NCBI GenBank assembly: GCA_018969295.1
Contig: JAGWYN010000020.1
Location: 3,274-67,273 of the forward strand
From: Chloroflexota bacterium
Lineage (GTDB): Bacteria > Chloroflexota > Anaerolineae > Caldilineales > Caldilineaceae
DNA length: 64,000 nt
Reading direction: 5' to 3'
A program made the translations under genes and the position numbers. The notes beneath the pieces are model-generated. The model made no database searches and was not told where the DNA came from. It worked only from the letters and a program-made list of their open reading frames with translations. Position 1 is the first letter of the stretch, and the number at the start of each line of letters is the position of its first letter. Of this stretch, positions 41,683-51,246 are shown piece by piece.

Positions 41683-44600
41683 ATGAATGTCTTGAAAGTG
41701 GGGTGGGTGATTGGCCTGGGGATGTGGCTGTGGTGGGGCCAGCCGGTCGCTGCCCAGCCCGGCCCGGTGGGGCTCGACGACAGTGCGATCGCGCAGGAGG
41801 CCCTGCTGCACGACAGCCGCAGCGACCTCTATCGATCCCCCCTGGGGGCCCAGCCCGCCGGGCAGTCGGTGACGTTGCGGCTGCGCACCGCCGCCGACGA
41901 CGTGCGCCAGGTCCATCTGCAGTGGGGAAGCGTGCGCGACGGCACCTTGCGCGCCAAGACGCTGCAGGCGGTGGCCAGCGACGCAGAATATACCTGGTGG
42001 GAGACGACGATCGACACCGCCCCCACCGTCGATGTGCTCTCCTATCTGTTCGTTGTACAAGATGGCGACACCGTGCTCTATTACACCGACGACCCACGGC
42101 TGGACGGCGGAGCCGGGCAGGTCTCTTCGACAGCCCCTCTCTCTGACCAGGGGTGGAACCTCTACCTGTACGACCCAGGGTTTGTGGCGCCGGCCTGGGC
42201 GGCCGATGCCACCATCTACCAGATCTTTCCAGACCGGTTTCGCAACGGAGAACCGAAGAACGACCCCACCGCGCAGGATTGGTTCTATCCTGAAGAATGT
42301 GGTGGACGAGCCCGCCCGATCACCCCTTGGAACAGCCTGGTGCCCGATCCGGAGCCCAACGACCCAGGACGCAACCCGACCTGGCATGGCACCTACAACT
42401 GTACTTTTTACGGTGGGGATCTGCAAGGGGTCTGGGAGCAGTTGGACTACCTGCAGGCGCTGGGGGTGACCACCCTCTATTTCAACCCGATCTTTGATTC
42501 GCCCTCCAATCACAAATACGACGGGCGCGACTATCGACAGGTCGACGAACAGCTGGCGTTGGTCGGCGACCCGGCGGGGAGCAACCAGTTTTTTGTCGAA
42601 CTGGCCGCTGCACTGGCAGAGCGAGGCATGAACCTGATTTTGGATGGGGTTCCCAATCACACGTCGAGCGACAGCCCGCTTTTTGATCGCTATGCCCGCC
42701 ATCCAGGGGTGGGGGCCTGTGAGCAGGTGGCCAGCCCGGTGCGCAGCTGGTATTTTTTTGACCCAGCCCGCCCGGCGGGCAGCGGCCCTTGTGCCGGGGA
42801 TGCTGCCTACCGTGGCTGGTTCAATGTGGCCACCCTGCCGCAGCTGGACACCGCCCACCCAGAGGTGGTCGAGAGCTGGATCGGCGCCGACGGCATTGCG
42901 ACCCGCTGGCTGGAGGTGCCTGGCGTGGCGGGCTGGCGGATCGATGTGGTGCCAGATGTTGTCGGCATCAACCCCCGTTTTTTTGCGCAGATGCGCCAGG
43001 CGGTCAAAACTGCCCACCCGGAGGCCTTGTTGATCTCCGAGACCTGGCGTGAGCAGGATGCTCGGCTGCGGGTGTTGGGGGATGAATTTGACACGACGAT
43101 GAACTATCGTTTCCGGCAGGCGGTGCTTGGTTTTTTGCGAGACAGCGATTTTCGTGACAACGACGGCAGCCTGCCGGCGCTCTCTGCCCGTGAATTTGAG
43201 TCCGCCCTGCGCGCAATCCAGGAGGATTATCCGCCTGCTGCGTTTGCTACGGCGATGAACCTGCTTTCTTCGCACGATGTCAACCGGGCGGTACGTGTGC
43301 TCGACCCTGACGGCCTTGGCGAGCAGAGTGGGTTTGTGGAAGGGCGTGCTCGGCTGGCGTTGGCGGCGGTGCTGCAGTTCACCCTGCCCGGTGCACCGAC
43401 CCTCTACTACGGCGACGAAGTGGGGTTGGTCGGTTTTGGCAGCGATGTCGGCCGCGACGACCCCTACAACCGCCAGCCTTACCCCTGGCCCGATGCCCCC
43501 GGCTATGACCGCCTGCCTGGCTGGCGACAGCAGGACCTGACGCTGCTGGAGCACTATCGGCGGCTGGGCCAGCTGCGTCGGCAGCATAGTTTTTTGCGGA
43601 CAGGCTCCTGGGAAACGCTCTGGGTGGACGATGCCGGGCTGATCGTGTACGGGCGCAAAAATGGGGAAGGGGCAGCGCTGGTGGCGGTCAACCGCAGCCC
43701 AGCCACACAGCCGGTCAGCCTCAATCTGACCGGCTATCTGCCCTGGGGGGCAACGCTGCAGGATCCGTTTGGGAGTGCCCAGCTGACGGTGGGAGAAGTG
43801 GGCCAGTTTCAATTTGCGGTGCCTGCGCTGGGCTACCAGCTGTGGGTGACCGAAGAAGGGGTCGACCTCACGGTCCCGGAGCCGCCCGCGGTGCTGGCCA
43901 GCGCAGAAGCCAGCCACACCATCACAGTGACCTTGCAAGGAGATGCTGGTGCGGAACGGTACATTCTGCAGCGGTCGTGGGTCGACGGCGGCTACCAGGA
44001 TGTGGCCGAGCTGCCGGCTGGGAGCGGCGCGGTACACTTTGTGGAGCGTGGGCTGGAGAACGGTGTCTCCTACTGGTATCGAGCGGTGGCAGTCAGCGCA
44101 GGGGGAGTGCGCAGCCTTCCTGGGTCTGCAGTCGCGCTGATCCCCCATCCCGCCATCCGTTCGATCGTGTTGGAGGAGCCGTTGGTGCTGCAGCATACCG
44201 TCAGCGCGATCGAGCCGACAGAGGAGATGCGGGCTGTGGTCGGGATCGACGGTGAGAGCGATGGCCGCAGAGGGGTGCTGGTCCAGGCAGGCTGGGCGGC
44301 TGCTGGCAGCGAGAGCTGGACCTGGGTGACAGCCGACGCTGTCGCAGACAGCCAGGGAGGGGGAGAGCGCTATGTCGCCCGTCTGCTTCCGGCTGCGGCT
44401 GGCCGTTATATCGTCCGCTGGCGGGCTTCGACGACAGGGGGGCGTGAATGGACCTTCTCGGAGAAGACAGGGCAGCTGCAGGTTGCTGCCAGCCCGGACC
44501 GGACAGCCCCCAACCCGCCGTTTCGGCTCGACGAGATGGCCCGTTCTGGGGCGCTGATCTCGATCGCGATCCGTGCCTCGCGGCCAGCGGATCTCTTTGC

Positions 44601-45468
44601 CTACCGTGTCTGCCGCACCGATCTGAGTGCAAACGAGGCTGTGTGCGCTACCCAGGTCGATCTGGCCAGAGAGACCAACATCTTCACCGATACTGCGGTG
44701 ACGGCCGGGCACACCTACCGATACAGTGTGCAGCTGGTGGACAACGCCTTCAACGTGTCTCTTCCTTCGCACCCGATCACCCTGACTGCCGAGCTGAGCA
44801 AGGTGGAGGTCACCTGGCGTGTGCGGGTGCCGGCCGAGACGCCGGCCGCAGACCAGTTGTTTATCGCTGGAGACAACCTCGACGCGTTTTTGGCGGCCTA
44901 CACCCCTGGTCTGACCCCGATGGTGCCGGCGGGCGACCAGATCTGGGAATTTACGGCCACGCTCCAAGAAGGAACTCGGCTGCAGTACAAATACACGCGC
45001 GGCAGCTGGGAAAGTGTCGAACAGTGGGGGTCGATCAGCGGCTACACCAACCGTCAGCTGACGGTGGTCAAAGGAGCCGACGGGCGGATGCAGGTCGACG
45101 ACACAGCGACCGACTGGGGGGAGGAGGGGCCAGATGACCGCCGGGCGGTCCAGTTCTGGCGAGACCCGTTGGTCACAGCTGTGGAGCCTGCCGCAGAGAG
45201 CAGAGGGGGTACGCCAGCTGCGATCCAGGTCGACTTTTCCATTGCAGCGACCGCGGTGGACGCTGATCGGACGTCGGTGATCGTTGTGGTGGATTCAAAG
45301 GGGCGGGCGGTGGCTGGGACGGTCACCCAGCCGGGGGAACGCCGTTTTGTCTTCACGCCGGCGGCACCTTTGCTGCCAGACAGCTACACCGCGACTGCTT
45401 TCCAGGTCGAACAGACGACGGCGATGTTGCACCCCTATACGTGGCGTTTTGTGGTGGAAGAGCCCTGA
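41683..45468 (+). CDS. Secreted multi-domain GH13 alpha-amylase/neopullulanase
   Basis: 1261 residues. The ATG has AAGGAGGA 4 nt upstream. The signal peptide ends near VAAQP (25). Next come a CBM34-like N-domain (about 50-170) and a GH13 barrel with IFPDRF, nucleophile Asp421 (GWRIDVVPD), acid Glu453 (LLISETW) and Asp532 (SSHDVN). After a beta domain to about 725 come FnIII/Ig-like modules, a starch-binding module (VTWRVRVPAETPAADQLFIAGD, about 1045-1140) and a terminal Big_5-like beta domain. It would cleave alpha-1,4 and perhaps 1,6 linkages in starch or pullulan outside the cell. It is downstream of the XPB cassette by chance of packing, with 14 bp between. Confidence 0.9.
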   Translation: MNVLKVGWVIGLGMWLWWGQPVAAQPGPVGLDDSAIAQEALLHDSRSDLYRSPLGAQPAGQSVTLRLRTAADDVRQVHLQWGSVRDGTLRAKTLQAVASDAEYTWWETTIDTAPTVDVLSYLFVVQDGDTVLYYTDDPRLDGGAGQVSSTAPLSDQGWNLYLYDPGFVAPAWAADATIYQIFPDRFRNGEPKNDPTAQDWFYPEECGGRARPITPWNSLVPDPEPNDPGRNPTWHGTYNCTFYGGDLQGVWEQLDYLQALGVTTLYFNPIFDSPSNHKYDGRDYRQVDEQLALVGDPAGSNQFFVELAAALAERGMNLILDGVPNHTSSDSPLFDRYARHPGVGACEQVASPVRSWYFFDPARPAGSGPCAGDAAYRGWFNVATLPQLDTAHPEVVESWIGADGIATRWLEVPGVAGWRIDVVPDVVGINPRFFAQMRQAVKTAHPEALLISETWREQDARLRVLGDEFDTTMNYRFRQAVLGFLRDSDFRDNDGSLPALSAREFESALRAIQEDYPPAAFATAMNLLSSHDVNRAVRVLDPDGLGEQSGFVEGRARLALAAVLQFTLPGAPTLYYGDEVGLVGFGSDVGRDDPYNRQPYPWPDAPGYDRLPGWRQQDLTLLEHYRRLGQLRRQHSFLRTGSWETLWVDDAGLIVYGRKNGEGAALVAVNRSPATQPVSLNLTGYLPWGATLQDPFGSAQLTVGEVGQFQFAVPALGYQLWVTEEGVDLTVPEPPAVLASAEASHTITVTLQGDAGAERYILQRSWVDGGYQDVAELPAGSGAVHFVERGLENGVSYWYRAVAVSAGGVRSLPGSAVALIPHPAIRSIVLEEPLVLQHTVSAIEPTEEMRAVVGIDGESDGRRGVLVQAGWAAAGSESWTWVTADAVADSQGGGERYVARLLPAAAGRYIVRWRASTTGGREWTFSEKTGQLQVAASPDRTAPNPPFRLDEMARSGALISIAIRASRPADLFAYRVCRTDLSANEAVCATQVDLARETNIFTDTAVTAGHTYRYSVQLVDNAFNVSLPSHPITLTAELSKVEVTWRVRVPAETPAADQLFIAGDNLDAFLAAYTPGLTPMVPAGDQIWEFTATLQEGTRLQYKYTRGSWESVEQWGSISGYTNRQLTVVKGADGRMQVDDTATDWGEEGPDDRRAVQFWRDPLVTAVEPAAESRGGTPAAIQVDFSIAATAVDADRTSVIVVVDSKGRAVAGTVTQPGERRFVFTPAAPLLPDSYTATAFQVEQTTAMLHPYTWRFVVEEP

Positions 45469-45482
45469 AAGGATGAAAAAGG

Positions 45483-46292
45483 ATGGATGTCGAGCGCTAT
45501 CGCGTGCTTCCGGGCAGCCGGGTAGAGCTGTCAGAGTGGGACCCAGAGGATCAACAGCTCTACAACGGAAGCAAAGAGAAGGGCAAGAGGGCTTTGCTGC
45601 CGCTCAACCGGAGGTTGGAAACCTTGCAGGAGCTGTTGTACGCCGAGAACAAGCACAAACTGCTGGTTGTGCTGCAGGGGGCAGACACAGCCGGCAAAGA
45701 CGGCACGATTCGCCATGTCTTTGAAGGGGTCAATCCCCAGGGGGTCAAGGTGGCCAGCTTCAAAGTTCCGACCCCGGTCGAACTGGCCCACGATTATCTC
45801 TGGCGCGTCCATCAGCAGATGCCGGGACGGGGGGAAATTGTCATCTTCAACCGCAGCCACTACGAGGATGTGTTGGTCGTGCGTGTGCACAACCTGGTCG
45901 CCGGCGAGGTCTGGCAGCGGCGCTACGAACAGATCAACGCTTTTGAGTCGATGTTGGCGGACGAGGGGACGACGATTCTCAAATTTTTTTTGCACATCAG
46001 CAAAGAGGAGCAGAAAAAACGACTGCAGGATCGGCTGACGGACCGCGAGAAGCAGTGGAAATTCTCGCAGGGGGATCTGGCGGAGCGCCAGCATTGGGAT
46101 CGGTACATGGAAGCGTATGAGGTGATGCTGAGCAAAACCAGCACGGTGCAGGCACCCTGGTACATTGTACCGGCCAACCGCAAATGGTACCGGAATTTGG
46201 TTGTCTCGCAGGTGATTTTGGCTGCGTTGGAGCGTCTGGAGATGCGCTACCCGGAGCCAGAACCCGGGCTGGATGGGGTGGTGATCGAATGA
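45483..46292 (+). CDS. ppk2: Polyphosphate kinase 2 family protein
   Basis: 269 residues, single-domain. Walker A GADTAGKDG (66-74), Walker B EIVIFNRSHYEDVLVVRVH, and the lid RLTDREKQWKFSQGDLAER fit PPK2. It moves phosphate between polyphosphate and nucleotides. Single-domain class III enzymes, one described from Caldilinea, can phosphorylate both AMP and ADP; class I prefers ADP. The class cannot be settled by eye. It follows the amylase gene by 14 bp, with AAAGG as SD. Confidence 0.9.
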   Translation: MDVERYRVLPGSRVELSEWDPEDQQLYNGSKEKGKRALLPLNRRLETLQELLYAENKHKLLVVLQGADTAGKDGTIRHVFEGVNPQGVKVASFKVPTPVELAHDYLWRVHQQMPGRGEIVIFNRSHYEDVLVVRVHNLVAGEVWQRRYEQINAFESMLADEGTTILKFFLHISKEEQKKRLQDRLTDREKQWKFSQGDLAERQHWDRYMEAYEVMLSKTSTVQAPWYIVPANRKWYRNLVVSQVILAALERLEMRYPEPEPGLDGVVIE

Positions 46293-46339
46293 ACGGCGGG
46301 CACTGCATCAACCTTGGTTGGGCTGGCAGTGCCCGCTGT
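46293..46339. terminator. Bidirectional hairpin between ppk2 and the small membrane peptide
   Basis: GCGGGCACTGC (46296-46306) pairs perfectly with GCAGTGCCCGC (46326-46336), extended to about 15 bp with one G-T pair. It lies between convergent genes. No T-run, so it is rated as a probable transcription barrier. Confidence 0.6.
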
Positions 46340-46355
46340 TCATGGGAGCGGCCTG

Positions 46356-46466
46356 TCAAATGCCGGCGTTTGCACCGGCGGTCACCGCAAGCATCCCCAG
46401 GACGCCGATAATTCCCAGGATTAACATGACATAAAATATAGCCGAATATCCGGATTCGTCATTCAT
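46356..46466 (-). CDS. 36-residue single-TM peptide
   Basis: MNDESGYSAIFYVMLILGII is followed by GVLGMLAVTAGANAGI. There is one hydrophobic helix of about 22 residues with a short acidic N-terminus and small-residue C-terminus. The start has AAAAGGA 8 nt upstream, and a strong hairpin follows. It is too short for routine gene finders. The function is unknown; small one-helix peptides often bind transporters or respiratory complexes. It is divergent from the Crp/Fnr gene, which may regulate it. Confidence 0.55.
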   Translation of the reverse strand: MNDESGYSAIFYVMLILGIIGVLGMLAVTAGANAGI

Positions 46467-46635
46467 CGTTGAAGTCCTTTTCGCGCAGTGGCTGTCTGAG
46501 CGGTCTTCTGCAGCGCCAAGGCAGCGATGCAGGGATCGGGCGGTTCTGCGACGGGTGGGGCAAGGATTGAGACGAACCGAGATCTACAGAAGAAGACGGG
46601 GTGTGCGGCAAAAAGTTACGCTGATTTTGGGCAGT

Positions 46636-46665
46636 TTGAGAGAATGGAGCAGGCCGTGCGACAAT
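46636..46665 (+). promoter_or_regulatory. Putative promoter of the Crp/Fnr gene
   Basis: TTGAGA, 18 bp, GACAAT, about 40 bp before the GTG start. The -35 is good and the -10 moderate. Nothing else is seen in 46467-46635. Confidence 0.4.
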
Positions 46666-46705
46666 AGGGGTCAGCCAAGAATTGCGAGAGAGGAGTGTGG
46701 AAGCT

Positions 46706-47404
46706 GTGGAGGAAAAAGGGACAACGATAGCGCAGCCGGCGGAAAAGATGCGCTATCTTTCTGAGCTGGCAGTCTTTCAGGATCTTTCTGCGCGTGAGAT
46801 GGAGGAGCTGAACCGGATCATCACGATGAGCACGGTGACGAAGGGGCGTGTTTTTTACCGACCGGAGGAGCCTGGGGAGGTGCTCTTCATTTTGAAGGAA
46901 GGGAGGGTACAGCTGTACCGGATCAGCCCGGAGGGCAAGAAGCTGGTGATCACCACGCTGGGGGCGCACACCTTGTTTGGGGAGATGGGGCTGTTGGGGG
47001 CCAAGATGCAAAACACATTTGCTGAGGCGGTGGAGGACTGCCTGATCTGTGTCATGAATCGCAGCGACCTGGAGCGGTTGATTCTCAGCAAACCGCAGGT
47101 GGCCCTGCGCATTTTGGAAGTGACAGGGCGCCGGCTGCGTGACGCCGAGGAGCGGCTGGAAAACATGGCCTTCAAGGGGATTCCGGCGCGTCTGGCCAGC
47201 ATTCTGATTCGGCTTTCTGAGGAACAGAACAGCCATGAAATCACCGGCTTTACCCACCAGGATCTGGCGGAGAGCGTCGGCACCTACCGGGAGACTGCGA
47301 CCCAGGTCCTCAACGATCTCAAGGCTTCGGGCTGTATTGAGATTGGCCGGAAGCGCATTACGATTCTGGACATTGACGCCCTCGGGGCCATTGCTGCGGG
47401 GTGA
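46706..47404 (+). CDS. Crp/Fnr-family transcription regulator
   Basis: 232 residues from a GTG with AGGAG at 46691-46695; a GTG at 46697 or TTG at 46682 is also possible. The cNMP-binding beta-roll is residues 25-140 (VFQDLSAREMEELNRI, GEVLFILKEGRVQLYRISPEGKK, HTLFGEMGLLG). The dimer helix precedes a winged HTH with FTHQDLAESVGTYRETATQVLNDLKASGCIEI. The Cys of an Fnr cluster and the FGE..LL..PR cAMP residues (FGEMGLLGAKMQ) are not complete, so the ligand is unclear. A redox or energy signal would fit the ferredoxin gene next to it. Confidence 0.88.
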   Translation: MEEKGTTIAQPAEKMRYLSELAVFQDLSAREMEELNRIITMSTVTKGRVFYRPEEPGEVLFILKEGRVQLYRISPEGKKLVITTLGAHTLFGEMGLLGAKMQNTFAEAVEDCLICVMNRSDLERLILSKPQVALRILEVTGRRLRDAEERLENMAFKGIPARLASILIRLSEEQNSHEITGFTHQDLAESVGTYRETATQVLNDLKASGCIEIGRKRITILDIDALGAIAAG

Positions 47405-47442
47405 GGGAGGCTGCTCTGAGTTTGGATTGTCGGACAACTCAG

Positions 47443-47471
47443 TTGACATTTGGCCCAAACGTCGCTAAAAT
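47443..47471 (+). promoter_or_regulatory. Promoter of the ferredoxin gene
   Basis: TTGACA (47443-47448), 17 bp, TAAAAT (47466-47471). It gives a leader of about 130 nt; the ATG has AGGAG-like CAGGAG 8 nt upstream. Confidence 0.75.
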
Positions 47472-47607
47472 CCAGGGTGTAGCAAAAGTTGTGTGCGTAA
47501 AATGCTCTCTGTGAGCACCGACCGATGACTACTCAAAAGCTGGTTGCAGCGTCTTTTTCAAACATGTCTGACCCAAGATAGATTGCCAACGTTCAGGAGA
47601 TTTTGTC

Positions 47608-47886
47608 ATGACCCATGTAATTTTTGACCTGTGCATTCGCGATGGCGCTTGTGCTGAGGTTTGTCCGGTAGAATGTATTGTTCCTGGCCAGCCGGAAGAC
47701 GAATGGCCCTGGTTCTACATCGACCCAGACACCTGCATCGACTGTGGTGCCTGTGTGCCCGAATGCCCGGTGGATGCGATCCTGCCAGAGGAGGATCTCC
47801 CAGAAGAATATCAATACACGACCGAGCTCAACGCGCTCTTTTTCTCGGAAGGTCCTGGCTACTCTGCGTTGGGCAAGGGCAAGTAG
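47608..47886 (+). CDS. Two-cluster ferredoxin with Asp in cluster I
   Basis: 92 residues. Cluster II has the complete Cys43-x2-Cys46-x2-Cys49-x3-Cys53-Pro. The first motif is Cys9-x2-Asp12-x2-Cys15-x3-Cys19, as in Pyrococcus ferredoxin, where Asp holds the fourth iron, or as in 7Fe ferredoxins with a 3Fe cluster. A further Cys23 follows. MTHVIFDLCIRDGAC and ECPVDAILPEEDLPEEY resemble 7Fe ferredoxins of thermophiles. It carries electrons in the cytoplasm. It is monocistronic, with a consensus promoter and a textbook terminator. Confidence 0.92.
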   Translation: MTHVIFDLCIRDGACAEVCPVECIVPGQPEDEWPWFYIDPDTCIDCGACVPECPVDAILPEEDLPEEYQYTTELNALFFSEGPGYSALGKGK

Positions 47887-47915
47887 TCTGACCTTTGCGT
47901 CTTCCGCGCTGAAGG

Positions 47916-47947
47916 AAAGAACCCCTGCAGGCAGGGGTTCTTTTTTT
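47916..47947 (+). terminator. Intrinsic terminator of the ferredoxin gene
   Basis: A 12-bp perfect stem AAAGAACCCCTG / CAGGGGTTCTTT with a CAGG tetraloop, followed by more T residues. It is the clearest rho-independent terminator in the window. Confidence 0.93.
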
Positions 47948-47966
47948 ATAAAAAGAATTGATTCCT

Positions 47967-48728
47967 ATGCAGACTGAGTTGAATCCTGAGTTGAATCCTG
48001 AGTTGAATCCTGTCGGTGGGCCTGACTGGTCGGATATCCAGCGGGCGCTTGTGATTGTGGCCCATCCTGACGACGCAGATTTCATCTGTGGTGGGACTTG
48101 TATCCAGATGGCTCGTCGGGGCATCGAGGTGACCTATCTGGTATTGACGAACGGCGACAAAGGCAACCACAACCCAGAGATCACCCGAAACCAGCTGATT
48201 GCCATGCGCCAGATCGAACAGCGCAAAGCTGCCAGCTTGTGTGGTATTCGAGAGGTGCTTTTTATGGGGGAGGAGGATGGTTTTCTCCGTCCTGACCGTT
48301 CCATCCGCAAACGGGTGACCCAGGCAATTCGTCGGATTCGTCCTGAGCTGATCATCTCTACCCATCCCGACCGATATTTTGTTGGGGATGGGTACATCAA
48401 CCATCCAGACCATCGCAACGCGGGTCTGGTGGCGATCGAGGCGATTTTCCCGGCGGCTGACAACCCGATGTTTTATCCAGACATGGCGGATGAGGGGTAT
48501 CACCCGCATAAAATCAAATATCTGTATATACACGGCCACGACGCCCCCTCGTTGCGGGTGGATATCACGGCTGAGTTGGCGACCAAGGTAGAGGCGATCC
48601 TCTGTCACAGTTCGCAGTTCAGAGATCCGGAGGGGGCGCGCCAGCGTTGGTTGGAGAGCTGGGGGGAGCGGCAGGAGGATGGGAGTCTCCGGTATTTTGA
48701 GGCATTCAAGGTGATGAAGTTTGGCTGA
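47967..48728 (+). CDS. PIG-L family deacetylase
   Basis: 253 residues from the ATG at 47967 (a TTG at 47958 would add three). The zinc site is AHPDDADF (His, Asp-Asp) plus HPDHR. ALVIVAHPDDADFICGGTCIQMARRGIEVTYLVLTNGDKG is typical of the LmbE/BshB/MshB type. The family deacetylates N-acetylglucosaminyl compounds or related amides; the exact substrate is unknown. The N-terminus MQTELNPELNPELNP comes from a 12-bp tandem repeat and is not part of the domain. The gene starts 20 bp after the ferredoxin terminator; no promoter is evident. Confidence 0.88.
   Translation: MQTELNPELNPELNPVGGPDWSDIQRALVIVAHPDDADFICGGTCIQMARRGIEVTYLVLTNGDKGNHNPEITRNQLIAMRQIEQRKAASLCGIREVLFMGEEDGFLRPDRSIRKRVTQAIRRIRPELIISTHPDRYFVGDGYINHPDHRNAGLVAIEAIFPAADNPMFYPDMADEGYHPHKIKYLYIHGHDAPSLRVDITAELATKVEAILCHSSQFRDPEGARQRWLESWGERQEDGSLRYFEAFKVMKFG
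47976..48011. repeat. Three perfect tandem copies of a 12-bp unit
   Basis: GAGTTGAATCCT repeated three times in frame, giving Glu-Leu-Asn-Pro units at the start of the PIG-L gene. Confidence 0.95.
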
Positions 48729-48730
48729 GC

Positions 48731-48774
48731 AGACGGGGGGCAGAACTTTGCCCCCCGTCTGGAGAGGGTTTTTT
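48731..48774. terminator. Terminator between PIG-L and the binding-protein gene
   Basis: AGACGGGGGGC and GCCCCCCGTCT form an 11-bp stem with an 8-nt loop; GGAGAGGG and TTTTTT follow on the plus strand. It serves the PIG-L transcript and could also stop the convergent one. Confidence 0.85.
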
Positions 48775-48786
48775 CTCTGCTGCTGT

Positions 48787-50181
<1,395 letters not shown>

Positions 50182-50238
50182 GTTTGTCTCCTTGTGTGCA
50201 AAAAAGTCATGTGACGGTGATGATTCAACACAGGCACT

Positions 50239-50252
50239 GTTCCAGAAGGAAC
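50239..50252. promoter_or_regulatory. GTTC-N6-GAAC dyad upstream of the orphan binding protein
   Basis: GTTCCAGAAGGAAC, 5-bp arms around AGAA, lies 57 bp before the ATG. It shares the frame of the sites near 5043 and 16127. Confidence 0.35.
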
Positions 50253-50401
50253 GCAAGAAACTGCCCTGGTTCCAGCCATCCAGATGGTTGTTTCATTGGG
50301 GGGAGAGGGTGGGGCCGCCAGACTCTGCCGTTGGCTTCGGTCAGCTGTCTCCGTGAGACAGTGATCGTGGTTCTGGCAACAATAGAAGTAAACTTTGGCA
50401 C

Positions 50402-50430
50402 GGTTAATGTCTCTCTCCCCTGGGTTAATG
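50402..50430. promoter_or_regulatory. Direct repeat GGTTAATG spaced by two helical turns
   Basis: GGTTAATG at 50402-50409 and 50423-50430, start to start 21 bp. It is about 220 bp upstream of the binding-protein gene in the 298-bp gap (50182-50479). Its spacing suits a response-regulator dimer. A small hairpin (50345-50361) lies nearby. No gene is seen in the gap. Confidence 0.3.
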
Positions 50431-50479
50431 ACATGTAAAGGATTTGCAAACAAGTATCGCACCGTCGCGCTGCGTCGGC

Positions 50480-51217
50480 TCAGGCGGAGCCGCCGCCGCC
50501 CGGCCGGAAGGGAGGGGGGGTGAGCAGCATCTCGGTCACCTCCTGGCCAAGGCCCCCCAGCGGGCTGCGGCGGCTCGGCAGCCCGCGCATGAAGGGCAGC
50601 AGCTGGTGACGCGCAACCTCAAAGACGCGCCGCAGTTCAGCCACCGGGTAGCGGTGTTCGTCGACCCGCAGCTCACAGTAGGGATACTCTTCCGTGTCCA
50701 TGACCTTGAGGGCGGCAGACTGCTTGCCGCGCTTGTCGCCGCCTGCCGCCTGGCCTGCCTCCAGCGCCACCAGCAGGCGCTCCGGCAGCTCAAGCGCAGC
50801 CGCCCGGGCAAACGCATCGGCCATCGCCTCGACGGTCGACGCACCGACCAGCATGTTGCCCTGCGCAGCAAAGTCGCTGCCCGTGATGTGCCCGCACCAG
50901 GGAACACAGGCCGACCCGGTCCACGCCGCACTCCGCCCCTGGTTGTCGACAACCCCCACCTGCCGGTCGTCGCGCCCAGGGTCGCCGGCGATCAGCCTCT
51001 CCAATGTCTCCTGGGCACTCAGCCCCTGGGCGAGCAGCACCAGCCCGTCGATGCCCAGATACGGGTTGACCCACGACTGGGTGGCGATGGCCCCCACCCC
51101 CGCTCTGGGGAAGGGACAGAGGCTGCCAACACCCGGCACAGCGGTCGAAACCGCTACACCCATCATGCCTGTGCGCATACAGCGGGCCGCAATCGAAAAT
51201 GTACTCAACCTCAACAT
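50480..51217 (-). CDS. DUF1028 family protein
   Basis: 245 residues. LSTFSIAARCMRTGMMGVAVSTAVPGVGSLCPFPRAGVGAIATQSWVNPYLG and AAQGNMLVGASTVEAMADAF match DUF1028, a family with an Ntn-hydrolase-like fold. GRSAAWTGSACVPWCGHITGSDFAAQGNML is the most conserved part. Function is unknown. It is the last gene of the oligopeptide ABC operon, 29 bp after the oppF-like gene, so a role in handling imported peptides or amides is likely by context. A Gly-rich C-terminus PPPFRPGGGGSA ends it. Confidence 0.82.
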   Translation of the reverse strand: MLRLSTFSIAARCMRTGMMGVAVSTAVPGVGSLCPFPRAGVGAIATQSWVNPYLGIDGLVLLAQGLSAQETLERLIAGDPGRDDRQVGVVDNQGRSAAWTGSACVPWCGHITGSDFAAQGNMLVGASTVEAMADAFARAAALELPERLLVALEAGQAAGGDKRGKQSAALKVMDTEEYPYCELRVDEHRYPVAELRRVFEVARHQLLPFMRGLPSRRSPLGGLGQEVTEMLLTPPPFRPGGGGSA

Positions 51218-51246
51218 GCTCTTCTCCCTCCAGACAAGGCGTTCTC

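Noticed and set aside
41437..44967. A 1176-codon open frame on the minus strand
   Set aside because: It is antisense to the GH13 amylase, with no recognisable domain or SD.
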